Source: Arthrobacter sp. 131MFCol6.1 (lineage in GTDB: Bacteria; Actinomycetota; Actinomycetes; Actinomycetales; Micrococcaceae). Taken from it: a stretch of DNA of 63,972 nucleotides. Location of the stretch: contig NZ_KB895557.1 of NCBI RefSeq assembly GCF_000374925.1, positions 1 through 63,972 of the forward strand, written 5' to 3'. Positions 47,837 to 56,328 of the stretch are shown here, in pieces. The number at the start of each line of letters is the position of its first letter. The first letter of the stretch is position 1. The notes below the pieces were generated by a model, which ran no database searches, was not told the DNA's origin, and saw only the letters and a program-made list of their open reading frames with translations. Position numbers and translations under genes: made by a program.

Positions 47837-48838
47837 GTGACCCACGAACTGCTCACGATCGGGCGCATCAGCGTTGATATCTACCCGAATGACATCGGGG
47901 TGGATCTGGAGGATGTCACGTCCTTCGGAAAGTACCTTGGCGGATCACCGTCCAACGTGGCGGTCGCCGCTGCCCGCCACGGCCGCCGCGCCGCCGTCAT
48001 CACCCGCACCGGCGACGACGCCTTCGGCAAATACCTGCACCGCGAACTGCGCAAGTTCAACGTGGACGATTCCTTCGTCACCCCGGTCAAGGAATGGCCC
48101 ACCGCGGTCACGTTCTGCGCGATCAAACCGCCCGAAGACTTTCCGCTCTACTTCTACGGACGGTTCCCCACGGCCCCGGATCTGCAGATCAAGGCGGAGG
48201 AGTTGGACCTGGACGCCATCAGGGATGCGGGCATCTTCTGGTCCACCGTCACAGGTCTCTGCCAGGAGCCCAGCCGCGCCGCGCACCTCAAGGCCCACGA
48301 GGCGCGGCCCCGCACCGGGCTGAAGCCCGGCCAGTTCACCATCCTGGACCTCGACTACCGGCCGATGTTCTGGGCCTCCGAGGAGGAAGCCCGGGAGCAG
48401 GTCGCCAAGATCCTGCCGCACGTCACCGTCGCGATCGGCAATGACAAGGAATGCGCCGTCGCCGTCGGGGAGGGCACCCCGGACGAACAGGCGGACCGGC
48501 TGCTTGCCGCCGGCGTCGAAATCGCCGTCGTGAAGCTGGGCCCGGAAGGGGTCATGGCCAAGACCCGTACCGAGCGTGTGGTCTCCGCCCCGGTGCCCGT
48601 GGAAACCGTCAACGGCCTCGGTGCCGGCGACTCGTTCGGCGGGGCCTTCTGCCACGGCCTGCTCTCGGGCTGGCCGCTCGCCCAGGTCCTCGACTTCGCC
48701 AACGCTGCCGGCGCCCTCGTCGCGTCCCGCCTGTCCTGCGCGGACGCGATGCCGACGCCGGACGAAGTCACGGGCCTGCTCGCCGAACGCGGCCGCCTGC
48801 TGCCGGGTACCTACGCCACCGAAGGAGCAGCACTGTGA
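47837..48838 (+). CDS. iolC: 5-dehydro-2-deoxygluconokinase
   Basis: A 333-residue PfkB/ribokinase-type sugar kinase: LLTIGRISVDIYPNDIGVDLEDVTSFGKYLGGSPSNVAVAAARHG at the start, LDLDYRPMFW, and the ATP site with catalytic Asp in NGLGAGDSFGGAFCHGLL. It phosphorylates 5-dehydro-2-deoxygluconate in myo-inositol breakdown. The GTG start at 47837 has AAAGG a little far upstream. Its stop overlaps the next gene (GTGA). Confidence 0.94.
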   Translation: MTHELLTIGRISVDIYPNDIGVDLEDVTSFGKYLGGSPSNVAVAAARHGRRAAVITRTGDDAFGKYLHRELRKFNVDDSFVTPVKEWPTAVTFCAIKPPEDFPLYFYGRFPTAPDLQIKAEELDLDAIRDAGIFWSTVTGLCQEPSRAAHLKAHEARPRTGLKPGQFTILDLDYRPMFWASEEEAREQVAKILPHVTVAIGNDKECAVAVGEGTPDEQADRLLAAGVEIAVVKLGPEGVMAKTRTERVVSAPVPVETVNGLGAGDSFGGAFCHGLLSGWPLAQVLDFANAAGALVASRLSCADAMPTPDEVTGLLAERGRLLPGTYATEGAAL

Positions 48839-49791
48839 GTGCAAACCCAGCCGTCGCCGCCCGCGCGGTGAACGATGATCCCCGCCGCTACGAGCACCTG
48901 AGCATTATCCGGCTCGAAGACCCGGAAGCGATCGCCCGCGCCGCCAAGGCACGGCGCCGCCACCCCGGTGTCCGGGCCCACCGGCAGAACTTCATTGTGG
49001 CCGCCGACCACCCGGCCCGCGGCGCGCTCGCCGTCGGGAATGATCCCGTGGCCATGGCCGACCGCCGCCAGCTCCTGGACCGCCTGCAGATCGCGCTGGC
49101 CAACCCGGACGTCGACGGGGTCCTCGCCTCGCCGGACATCATGGACGATCTGCTCCTGCTCGGCGCGCTCGAGGGCAAGCTGCTCTTCGGCTCCATGAAC
49201 CGCGGCGGCCTCTCCGGCCTGGTGAACGAATTCGATGACCGCTTCACCGGACACACCGCGGCCGCGCTGGAGGCCCTGGGCGCCGACGGCGGAAAGATGC
49301 TCACCCGCATCTGCCTCGGCGACCCGGACACGGTGGTGACCCTCGAAGCAACCGCGCGGGCGATCGATTCCCTTGCCGAGCGCAGGCTGATCGCCATGGT
49401 GGAACCGTTCCTCTCCGTCCGCGAGAACGGCAAGGTCCGCAACGACCTCTCCACCAATGCCGTCATCAAGTCAGTCGCCATCGCCGAAGGCCTCGGCGCG
49501 AGCAGCGCCTACACCTGGATGAAGCTCCCCGTCGTGGCCGAGATGGAACGCGTCATGGCGTCCACCACCATGCCCACCGTGCTCCTCGGCGGAGACCCGG
49601 ACGCCGGCCAGGACGAGGTGTTCGCCAGCTGGCAGGCCGCCCTCGCCCTGCCGGGCGTCCAGGGCCTCACCGTCGGCCGGACCCTGCTCTACCCGCAGGA
49701 CGGCGACGTCGCCGGCGCCGTGGCGACCGCCGCGTCGCTGCTGCACCACGCCGCCTCAGAATCCACCCGCACCACAGAAGTATCGGAGTAG
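48835..49791 (+). CDS. Cgl0158-family aldolase (IolJ-like role)
   Basis: A 318-residue (beta/alpha)8 aldolase of the type encoded in the Corynebacterium iol cluster. Conserved features are NFIVAADHPARGAL, DGVLASPDIMDDLLLLGALEGKLLFGSMNRGGLSG, GGKMLTRI (Lys candidate for the Schiff base), YTWMKLPVV and TVLLGGDP. The likely reaction is cleavage of 6-phospho-5-dehydro-2-deoxygluconate to dihydroxyacetone phosphate and malonate semialdehyde. GAAGGAG precedes the GTG. It is coupled to iolC by a 4-base overlap. Confidence 0.85.
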   Translation: MSANPAVAARAVNDDPRRYEHLSIIRLEDPEAIARAAKARRRHPGVRAHRQNFIVAADHPARGALAVGNDPVAMADRRQLLDRLQIALANPDVDGVLASPDIMDDLLLLGALEGKLLFGSMNRGGLSGLVNEFDDRFTGHTAAALEALGADGGKMLTRICLGDPDTVVTLEATARAIDSLAERRLIAMVEPFLSVRENGKVRNDLSTNAVIKSVAIAEGLGASSAYTWMKLPVVAEMERVMASTTMPTVLLGGDPDAGQDEVFASWQAALALPGVQGLTVGRTLLYPQDGDVAGAVATAASLLHHAASESTRTTEVSE

Positions 49792-49797
49792 CTTCCC

Positions 49798-51759
49798 ATG
49801 GGAATGAGCACTGCATCAGGAACACGCAGAATGACCGTCGCCCAGGCCGTCGTCGAATACCTGTCCAAGCAGTACACCGTCGATTCGATCGGCGGCCAGG
49901 ACTTCCGGGAGCGCCTGATTCCGGGCACGTTCGGCATCTTTGGCCACGGCAACGTTGCCGGCGTCGGCCAGGCACTGAAGCAGTACCAGCAGCTCGATCA
50001 GACGATCATGCCGTACTACCAGGGCCGCAACGAACAGGCCCAGGCGCACCAGGCCGTCGGCTATGCCCGGCACACCCGGCGCCGCCAGACCTTCGCGATC
50101 AGCACCTCGATCGGCCCGGGTTCCTCGAACCTGCTCACCGGCGCGGCGCTGGCCACCACCAACCGGCTCCCCGTGCTGCTGCTGCCCAGCGACACCTTCG
50201 CAACCCGGGCCGCCGACCCGGTGCTGCAGCAGCTCGAACGCCCGGAAGCCTATGACATCACCGTCAACGACGCTTTCCGGCCGCTGTCCAAGTTCTTCGA
50301 CCGGGTCTCCCGGCCCGAGCAGCTGTTTTCCGCGTTCCACCACGGCCTGCGGGTCCTGACGGACCCGGCCGAGACCGGCGCGGTCACGATCTCGCTGCCC
50401 CAGGACGTCCAGGCCGAGGCCTTGGACGTGCCCGAGGAGTTCCTCGCCGAGCGCGAGTGGCGGATCCGCCGTCCCGACGCCGACGACGAGGACATCCGCC
50501 GCGCCGCCGAGGCGATCCGCGCCGCCAAGCGCCCGCTGATCATCGCCGGCGGCGGCGTGCTCTACGCCTACGCCAACGAGGAACTCGCGAAGTTCGTCGA
50601 GCTCACCGGGATCCCGGTGGGCAACACCCAGGCCGGCGTCGGCGTGCTGCCGTGGGACCACAAGTTCTCGCTGGGCGCGATCGGCTCCACCGGCACGACG
50701 GCGGCCAACGCCATCGCCGCCGAGGCGGACCTCATCATCGGCATCGGCACCCGCTACGAGGACTTCACCACCGCGTCCCGGACCGCGTTCCAGAACCCGG
50801 ACGTGAAATTCATCAACATCAACGTCGCCGCCATCGACGCCTACAAGCACGGCACTTCACTGCCGATCGTGGCGGACGCCCGCAAGGCCCTGGTCAAGCT
50901 GAACCAGGCCCTCGGCGGCTACCGGATCGGCGCGGACCTCGAGCAGCGGATCGCGAACGAGAAGACCCGCTGGAACGCCACGGTGGACGCGGCCTTCGAC
51001 ACGCGCTTCACCCCGCTGCCGGCGCAGAACGAAATCATCGGTGCCACCAGCCGCGCCATGGACGCCCAGGACGTCGTCATCTGCGCCGCCGGGTCCCTGC
51101 CCGGTGACCTGCACAAGATGTGGCGCGTCCGGGATCCGTTCGGCTACCACGTCGAATACGCCTACTCCTGCATGGGCTACGAAATCCCCGGCGGCCTCGG
51201 CGTCAAGCGGGCCGCCCTCGCCGAAGCCGCGAAGGGCGGGGCGCAGCGCGACGTCGTCGTGATGGTGGGGGACGGCTCCTACCTGATGATGCACACCGAA
51301 CTCGTCACCGCCGTCGCCGAGCGGATCAAGCTGATCGTGGTCCTGATCCAGAACCACGGCTACGCCTCGATCGGCTCGCTCTCCGAGTCCCTCGGCTCGC
51401 AGCGCTTCGGCACCCAGTACCGGGCCCTGGACGAGGAGCACCACAGCTTCGACGACGGCGACCGGCTCCCGGTCGACCTGGCCCTGAACGCCGAAAGCCT
51501 CGGCGTGAAGGTGATCCGGATCGAACCGGGGGAGAAGGTCATCGCCGAGCTCGAGCAGGCCATCCGCGACGCCAAGGCTGCCCCCGAACGCGGCGGCCCG
51601 ATCGTCATCCACGTCGAGTCCGACCCGCTGCTGGATGCCCCCAGCTCCGAGTCGTGGTGGGACGTTCCGGTCTCCCAGGTCTCCGAGCTCGACTCCACGA
51701 AGCAGGCCTTCCAGACCTATGCCGACCACAAGAGCCGCCAGCGCAAGCTGCTCGGCTGA
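49798..51759 (+). CDS. iolD: 3D-(3,5/4)-trihydroxycyclohexane-1,2-dione acylhydrolase
   Basis: A 653-residue thiamine-diphosphate enzyme opening the inositol ring to 5-deoxyglucuronate. It has the three-domain acetolactate-synthase-like fold: a PYR domain (GIFGHGNVAGVGQALKQY, YYQGRNEQAQAHQAVGYAR with the catalytic Glu), a middle domain (RPLIIAGGGVLYAYANEEL), and a PP domain with the GDGSYLMMHTEL motif for Mg/ThDP. GGAG precedes ATG 49798. It continues the iol operon. Confidence 0.95.
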   Translation: MGMSTASGTRRMTVAQAVVEYLSKQYTVDSIGGQDFRERLIPGTFGIFGHGNVAGVGQALKQYQQLDQTIMPYYQGRNEQAQAHQAVGYARHTRRRQTFAISTSIGPGSSNLLTGAALATTNRLPVLLLPSDTFATRAADPVLQQLERPEAYDITVNDAFRPLSKFFDRVSRPEQLFSAFHHGLRVLTDPAETGAVTISLPQDVQAEALDVPEEFLAEREWRIRRPDADDEDIRRAAEAIRAAKRPLIIAGGGVLYAYANEELAKFVELTGIPVGNTQAGVGVLPWDHKFSLGAIGSTGTTAANAIAAEADLIIGIGTRYEDFTTASRTAFQNPDVKFININVAAIDAYKHGTSLPIVADARKALVKLNQALGGYRIGADLEQRIANEKTRWNATVDAAFDTRFTPLPAQNEIIGATSRAMDAQDVVICAAGSLPGDLHKMWRVRDPFGYHVEYAYSCMGYEIPGGLGVKRAALAEAAKGGAQRDVVVMVGDGSYLMMHTELVTAVAERIKLIVVLIQNHGYASIGSLSESLGSQRFGTQYRALDEEHHSFDDGDRLPVDLALNAESLGVKVIRIEPGEKVIAELEQAIRDAKAAPERGGPIVIHVESDPLLDAPSSESWWDVPVSQVSELDSTKQAFQTYADHKSRQRKLLG

Positions 51760-51812
51760 CCCCCTTCATCACCAGCAAACGAACAAGCCACAGACCAAGG
51801 AAGTCCATCACC

Positions 51813-53321
51813 ATGTCAACGACGACCGTCTCGACCATTAGCCACTTCATCAACGGCGCCGAAACCGCAGGCGTCGGCACCCGCACCCAGCCCGTCTACA
51901 ACCCCGCCACCGGCGCCGTCTCCGCAGAGCTGCGGCTGGCCAACCGGGAGGACCTGGACGCCACCGTCGCCGCCGCCCGCGCCGCGGCCGATTCCTGGGG
52001 CGACATTTCCCTGGCCAAGCGCACCGCCGTGCTGTTCAAGTTCCGCGAGCTCGTCGCCTCCCACATCGACGAGCTCGCCGAACTGATCACGGCCGAACAC
52101 GGCAAGGTCCTCTCCGACGCGAAGGGCGAGATCGGCCGGGGCCTCGAGGTCATCGAGTTCGCCTGCGGCATCCCGCAGCTGCTCAAGGGCGACTACTCCG
52201 ACCAGGTCTCCACCGGCATTGACGTGTTCTCCTTCCGCGAGCCCCTCGGCGTGGTCGCCGGCATCACCCCGTTCAACTTCCCGGTCATGGTGCCGCTGTG
52301 GATGGCACCGATGGCGATCGCCACCGGCAACGCCTTCATCCTCAAGCCCTCCGAACGAGACCCCTCCGCCTCGATGCTGCTCGCCAAGCTGTGGAAGCAG
52401 GCCGGCCTGCCCGACGGCGTCTTCCAGGTCCTGCACGGCGACAAGGAAACGGTCGACGGACTCCTGACCCACCCGGACGTGGACGGCATCTCCTTCGTCG
52501 GTTCCACCCCGATCGCCCGGTACGTCCACGAGACCGCCACCGCGCACGGCAAGCGCGTCCAGGCCCTGGGCGGCGCGAAGAACCACGCGATCATCCTGCC
52601 CGACGCCGACCTCGACAACGCCGCCGACCACCTCGCGGCCGCCGCCTTCGGCTCCGCCGGGGAACGCTGCATGGCCATCTCCGTCGCCGTCGCCGTCGGC
52701 GAAGCCGCCGACCTGCTGGTCAAGAAAGTCCAGGAACGCGCCCTGGACGTCAAGGTCAAGAACGGCACGGAACCCGACGCCGAAATGGGCCCGGTCATCA
52801 CGCCGGCGTCGAAGGAACGCATCGTGAAGATCGTCACCGAGGCCGAAACCGCCGGCGCCGCCATGGTGGTGGACGGCCGCGACCTCGTGGTCCCCGGCCA
52901 CGAGGACGGCTTCTGGGTCGGCCCCACGGTGATCGACCACGTCAAGACCGAAATGACCGCCTACACCGAGGAAATCTTCGGCCCCGTCCTGGTTGTGGTC
53001 CGGGTGGAGGACCTCGACGCCGGCATCGCCCTGATCAACTCCAACCCCTACGGCAACGGCACCGCCATCTTCACCTCCTCCGGCGCCGCAGCCCGGAAGT
53101 TCCAGCGCAGCGTCACGGTGGGCATGATCGGCATCAACGTGCCGCTGCCCGTGCCGGTGGCGTACCACTCCTTCGGCGGCTGGAAGGCCTCGCTGTTCGG
53201 CGACAAGCACATCTACGGCCCCGAAGGCGTCTCCTTCTACACCCGCGGCAAGGTGGTCACCTCGCGCTGGCCCGAACCCACGCACGCCTCCGGAGCCTCC
53301 TACAACTTCCCGTCCAACTAG
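51813..53321 (+). CDS. mmsA: methylmalonate/malonate-semialdehyde dehydrogenase (CoA-acylating)
   Basis: A 502-residue aldehyde dehydrogenase acting last in inositol breakdown (IolA role): malonate semialdehyde to acetyl-CoA. Motifs: SHFINGAETAGVGTRTQPVYNP, GITPFNFPVMVPLWM, FVGSTPIARYVHETATAHGKRVQALGGAKNHAII, and the catalytic Cys in FGSAGERCMAISVAVAVG; VPLPVPVAYHSFGGWKASLFGD is typical of the CoA-acylating group. AAGGAAG precedes the ATG. A 60-base hairpin region separates it from iolE. Confidence 0.95.
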   Translation: MSTTTVSTISHFINGAETAGVGTRTQPVYNPATGAVSAELRLANREDLDATVAAARAAADSWGDISLAKRTAVLFKFRELVASHIDELAELITAEHGKVLSDAKGEIGRGLEVIEFACGIPQLLKGDYSDQVSTGIDVFSFREPLGVVAGITPFNFPVMVPLWMAPMAIATGNAFILKPSERDPSASMLLAKLWKQAGLPDGVFQVLHGDKETVDGLLTHPDVDGISFVGSTPIARYVHETATAHGKRVQALGGAKNHAIILPDADLDNAADHLAAAAFGSAGERCMAISVAVAVGEAADLLVKKVQERALDVKVKNGTEPDAEMGPVITPASKERIVKIVTEAETAGAAMVVDGRDLVVPGHEDGFWVGPTVIDHVKTEMTAYTEEIFGPVLVVVRVEDLDAGIALINSNPYGNGTAIFTSSGAAARKFQRSVTVGMIGINVPLPVPVAYHSFGGWKASLFGDKHIYGPEGVSFYTRGKVVTSRWPEPTHASGASYNFPSN

Positions 53322-53350
53322 TCCCCACCCACCGGCACCCAACAACCACG

Positions 53351-53410
53351 ATCGACTGCTCCGCAACCGCCGTTTTGAGCGTCCAAAACGGCACCTGCGG
53401 AGCAATCGAT
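53351..53410 (+). terminator. two-tier hairpin inside the iol operon
   Basis: ATCGA-C-TGCTCCGCA pairs with TGCGGAGCA-A-TCGAT (one mismatch), enclosing GCCGTTTTG/CAAAACGGC. It lies between mmsA and iolE, with the iolE ribosome site right after it. It could be a partial terminator, an mRNA-stabilising stem or a processing site. Confidence 0.6.
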
Positions 53411-53424
53411 GAGAAGGAATGGAA

Positions 53425-54336
53425 ATGACAGAGAACAAGCTGATCATCGGCACCGCGCCGGACTCGTGGGGCGTCTGGTTCCCGGATGACCCGCAGCAGA
53501 CCCCGTGGGAACGCTTCCTGGATGAGGTGGCCGAATCCGGCTACAAGTGGATCGAGTTGGGCCCCTACGGCTACCTCCCCACTGACCCGGCACGCCTCGC
53601 CGAAGAGCTCCAACAGCGCGACCTGCAGATCTCGGCCGGCACCGTGTTCACCGCCTTTCACCGCGGCCTGGACCAGTGGGAAACCGCGTGGGAACCTGCC
53701 CGCAAGGTTGCCGAACTCACCGCCGCCATGGGCGGGGAACACATCGTGGTCATCCCGGCCATGTGGCGAGACGACGTCACCGGCGAGGCCGTGGAAAGCG
53801 GCACGCTCACCGAAAAGGCCTGGAGCGACCTCTTCACGGGCCACAACCGGCTGGGCAAGACCCTGCTGGAGGACTTCGGCCTGAAGCAGCAGTTCCACTC
53901 GCACGCCGACTCCCATGTCGGCGCCCAGGCGGACATCGAGACCCTCCTCGCCGCCACGGACGCCCAGTACCTCAACCTCTGCCTGGACACCGGCCACGCC
54001 GAATACTGCGGCGCCTCCAGCCTCGACCTGATCAAGAACTACCCGGACCGGATCGGCTACCTGCACCTCAAGCAGATCAACCCGGACATCCTCAAAAAGG
54101 TCAACGAGGAAAACATGACCTGGGCGGCCGCCAACCTGGCCGGCGTCATGACCGAGCCGCCAAACGGCCTGCCGGACCTGCGCGCCGTCATCGAAGCCGT
54201 CGAGGCGCTCAACCGGCCGATCTTTGGCATTGTGGAACAGGACATGTACCCGGTGGCCTTCGACGTCCCGATGCCGATCGCCAAGCGCACCCGGAACTAC
54301 CTGCTCTCCTGCGGCTCCCGCACCGCCGTCAACTAG
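53425..54336 (+). CDS. iolE: myo-inosose-2 dehydratase-like TIM-barrel protein
   Basis: A 303-residue AP-endonuclease-2-type barrel: IIGTAPDSWGVWFPDDPQQTPWERFLDEVAESGYKWIELGPYGYLP is the IolE opening; HSHADSHVGAQ, LCLDTGHAEYCG and YLHLKQINPD carry His/Glu/Asp metal ligands; IVEQDMYP follows. IolE dehydrates 2-keto-myo-inositol. ATG 53425 has AAGGA at 7-base spacing; ATG 53419 is too close. It sits between mmsA and iolG. Confidence 0.88.
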   Translation: MTENKLIIGTAPDSWGVWFPDDPQQTPWERFLDEVAESGYKWIELGPYGYLPTDPARLAEELQQRDLQISAGTVFTAFHRGLDQWETAWEPARKVAELTAAMGGEHIVVIPAMWRDDVTGEAVESGTLTEKAWSDLFTGHNRLGKTLLEDFGLKQQFHSHADSHVGAQADIETLLAATDAQYLNLCLDTGHAEYCGASSLDLIKNYPDRIGYLHLKQINPDILKKVNEENMTWAAANLAGVMTEPPNGLPDLRAVIEAVEALNRPIFGIVEQDMYPVAFDVPMPIAKRTRNYLLSCGSRTAVN

Positions 54337-54352
54337 AACTGAGGACAAGATC

Positions 54353-55366
54353 ATGACTAAGACCCTCCGCGTAGCTGTCATCGGCGCCGGCCGTATGGGC
54401 GCAGACCACATCCAGCGGCTCAACACCCGCATCCACGGCGCCGAAGTGGCCGCCGTCGTCGACGTTGACCTTGCCCGCGCCCAGGCTGCCATCGAGGGCA
54501 TCCCCGGCGCCGTCGCCCTGGCCGACGCCGAGGAAGCCCTCAACAACGGCGACGTGAACGCCGTGCTGATCGCCACTCCCGGCTTCCTGCACGAGGACAT
54601 CCTGCTCAAGGCGATCGCCAAGGACATCCCGATCCTCTGCGAGAAGCCGCTCACCCCGGATGCCGAATCCTCCTGGAAGATCGTCGAAGCCGAAGAAAAG
54701 CTCGGCCACAAGCGCATCCAGGTCGGCTTCATGCGCCGCTTCGACGCCGAGTACGCCGCCCTGGGCAAGATCATCCGCGACTCCGAACTCGGCGAGCTGC
54801 TCATGCTGCACCACCAGCACCGGAACCCCACCACCCCGTCGGGCTTCACCAACGAGATGCTGATCAACGACTCCGTGGTCCACGAGTTCGACGCCATCCG
54901 GTACTTCACCGGCGAAGAAATCACCTCGGTCCAGGTCCGCCTCGGTAAGGCCACGCGGAACGCCCCGGCCGGGCAGCACGACCCGCAGCACGTCCTGATC
55001 GAGACCGAGTCCGGCGTCCTGGCCGACGTCGAGATCTACGTTAACGCCAAGTTCGGCTACGAAGTGGCCACCCAGGCCTCCTTCGAGGACGGCATCGTCA
55101 GCATCGGCGGGGACAAGGGCCCCTACACCCGCAGCAACGGCCACTGGGGCGGCAACGTCACCCCCGGCTTCGAGGAGCGTTTCGGGGCAGCGTACGACGT
55201 CGAAATCCAGTCCTGGGTGGACGCGGCCCTGCGCGGTGAGATCGGCGGCCCCACCGCCTGGGACGGTTACGCCACGGCGGCCTGCTGCGAGGCCGGCGTC
55301 GAGGCGCAGAAGAACGGCGAAAAGGTCGCCGTGAAGCTCAACGCCAAGCCCGCCCTCTACCGCTAG
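54353..55366 (+). CDS. iolG: myo-inositol 2-dehydrogenase
   Basis: A 337-residue NAD-dependent oxidoreductase of the Gfo/Idh/MocA family, the first step of the pathway. Rossmann motif VAVIGAGRMGADHIQ, then CEKPLTPD (catalytic Lys), VGFMRRFDAEYAAL, NDSVVHEFDAIRYF (His/Asp pair), and a C-terminal beta-sheet ending AVKLNAKPALYR. GAGGAC upstream of ATG. It follows iolE by 16 bases. A Corynebacterium-type inositol dehydrogenase is the best match. Confidence 0.92.
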   Translation: MTKTLRVAVIGAGRMGADHIQRLNTRIHGAEVAAVVDVDLARAQAAIEGIPGAVALADAEEALNNGDVNAVLIATPGFLHEDILLKAIAKDIPILCEKPLTPDAESSWKIVEAEEKLGHKRIQVGFMRRFDAEYAALGKIIRDSELGELLMLHHQHRNPTTPSGFTNEMLINDSVVHEFDAIRYFTGEEITSVQVRLGKATRNAPAGQHDPQHVLIETESGVLADVEIYVNAKFGYEVATQASFEDGIVSIGGDKGPYTRSNGHWGGNVTPGFEERFGAAYDVEIQSWVDAALRGEIGGPTAWDGYATAACCEAGVEAQKNGEKVAVKLNAKPALYR

Positions 55367-55376
55367 GAACCCTGCC

Positions 55377-55414
55377 GGCCGGCGCCCCCTCCTGACAAGT
55401 TCGGGGCGCCGGCC
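55377..55414 (+). terminator. 12-bp perfect hairpin between iolG and iolH
   Basis: GGCCGGCGCCCC (55377-55388) pairs with GGGGCGCCGGCC (55403-55414) around a 14-base loop; no T tract, so likely a partial terminator or an mRNA end-protecting stem. Confidence 0.6.
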
Positions 55415-55452
55415 GCCTGCACGCCCACCAGATCCACAATGGAGTGTTCAAC

Positions 55453-56328
55453 GTGAAAATCGCCCTTGACCCCACGCCGTTCCACCACAGCCACGGACTT
55501 TTGGAGTTCCCGCGCGTGGTGGCCGACCTCGGCTACAAGTACATGCAGATGACCCCGCACGCCGATTTCATCCCGTTCTTCAACCACCCGAAGGCCGACG
55601 ACGCACTGGTGGGCCAGCTGAAGGCGGCCTGCAAGGACGCGGGAATCGAGATCGCCTCGGTGCTGCCCGTGCTGCGCTGGTCCGGGCCGGACGAGGACGC
55701 CCGCGAGGCCGCCGTCCGTTACTGGAAGCGCGCCATCCAGATCACCGTGGACCTGGGCGTGGGCACCATGAACACCGAGTTCAGCGGCCGGCCGGAGAAG
55801 GCCGAGGAATCCGAACGGGCCTTCTACCGCTCCATGGAGGAGCTGCTCCCCATCATCGAGCGGGAGGGGATCGACCTGCTGATCGATCCGCACCCGGACG
55901 ACTTCGTTGAGGAGGGCCTGGCCGCGATCCGGGTGATCCGCGGGCTGAACTCGAAGAACGTGGGCCTGGTTTATGTGGCCTCGCACAGCTTCCACATGAA
56001 GAACGCCCCGCTGGAGATCATGCGGGCCGCGGGGGACAAGCTGCGCCTGGTCCACGTCGCTGACACCATGGACCACCACGCCTCACACGGCCTGCGCTAC
56101 ATCACCAACCCGCCCGGCAACCCCGTCCGCGTGCACCAGCACCTGAAGATCGGCGACGGCGACGTCAACTGGGACGAGTTCTTCGGCGGCCTGAAGGAAA
56201 TCGGCTTCCTGGACCGCGACGACACGGTGATGGTCTCAAGCGTCTTCGCCGAGGACGACAACGCCGCGGAGGTCTCCCGCTACCAGCTGGAGACCATGAC
56301 GCAGCGCATCGAGAAGGCGAGCCTATGA
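55453..56328 (+). CDS. iolH: IolH-like sugar-phosphate isomerase/epimerase
   Basis: A 291-residue TIM barrel starting MKIALDPTPFHHSHGLLEFPRVVADLGYKYMQMTPHADF. Metal-binding side chains lie in LIDPHPDDF, VASHSFH, VHVADTMDHHASHGLRY and the C-terminal half. It matches the IolH group present in corynebacterial iol operons; the precise reaction (isomerase or epimerase of inosose or derived acids) is not settled. GTG 55453 has GGAG at 8 bases; GTG 55444 overlaps that site. It overlaps the transporter gene by 4 bases. Confidence 0.8.
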   Translation: MKIALDPTPFHHSHGLLEFPRVVADLGYKYMQMTPHADFIPFFNHPKADDALVGQLKAACKDAGIEIASVLPVLRWSGPDEDAREAAVRYWKRAIQITVDLGVGTMNTEFSGRPEKAEESERAFYRSMEELLPIIEREGIDLLIDPHPDDFVEEGLAAIRVIRGLNSKNVGLVYVASHSFHMKNAPLEIMRAAGDKLRLVHVADTMDHHASHGLRYITNPPGNPVRVHQHLKIGDGDVNWDEFFGGLKEIGFLDRDDTVMVSSVFAEDDNAAEVSRYQLETMTQRIEKASL

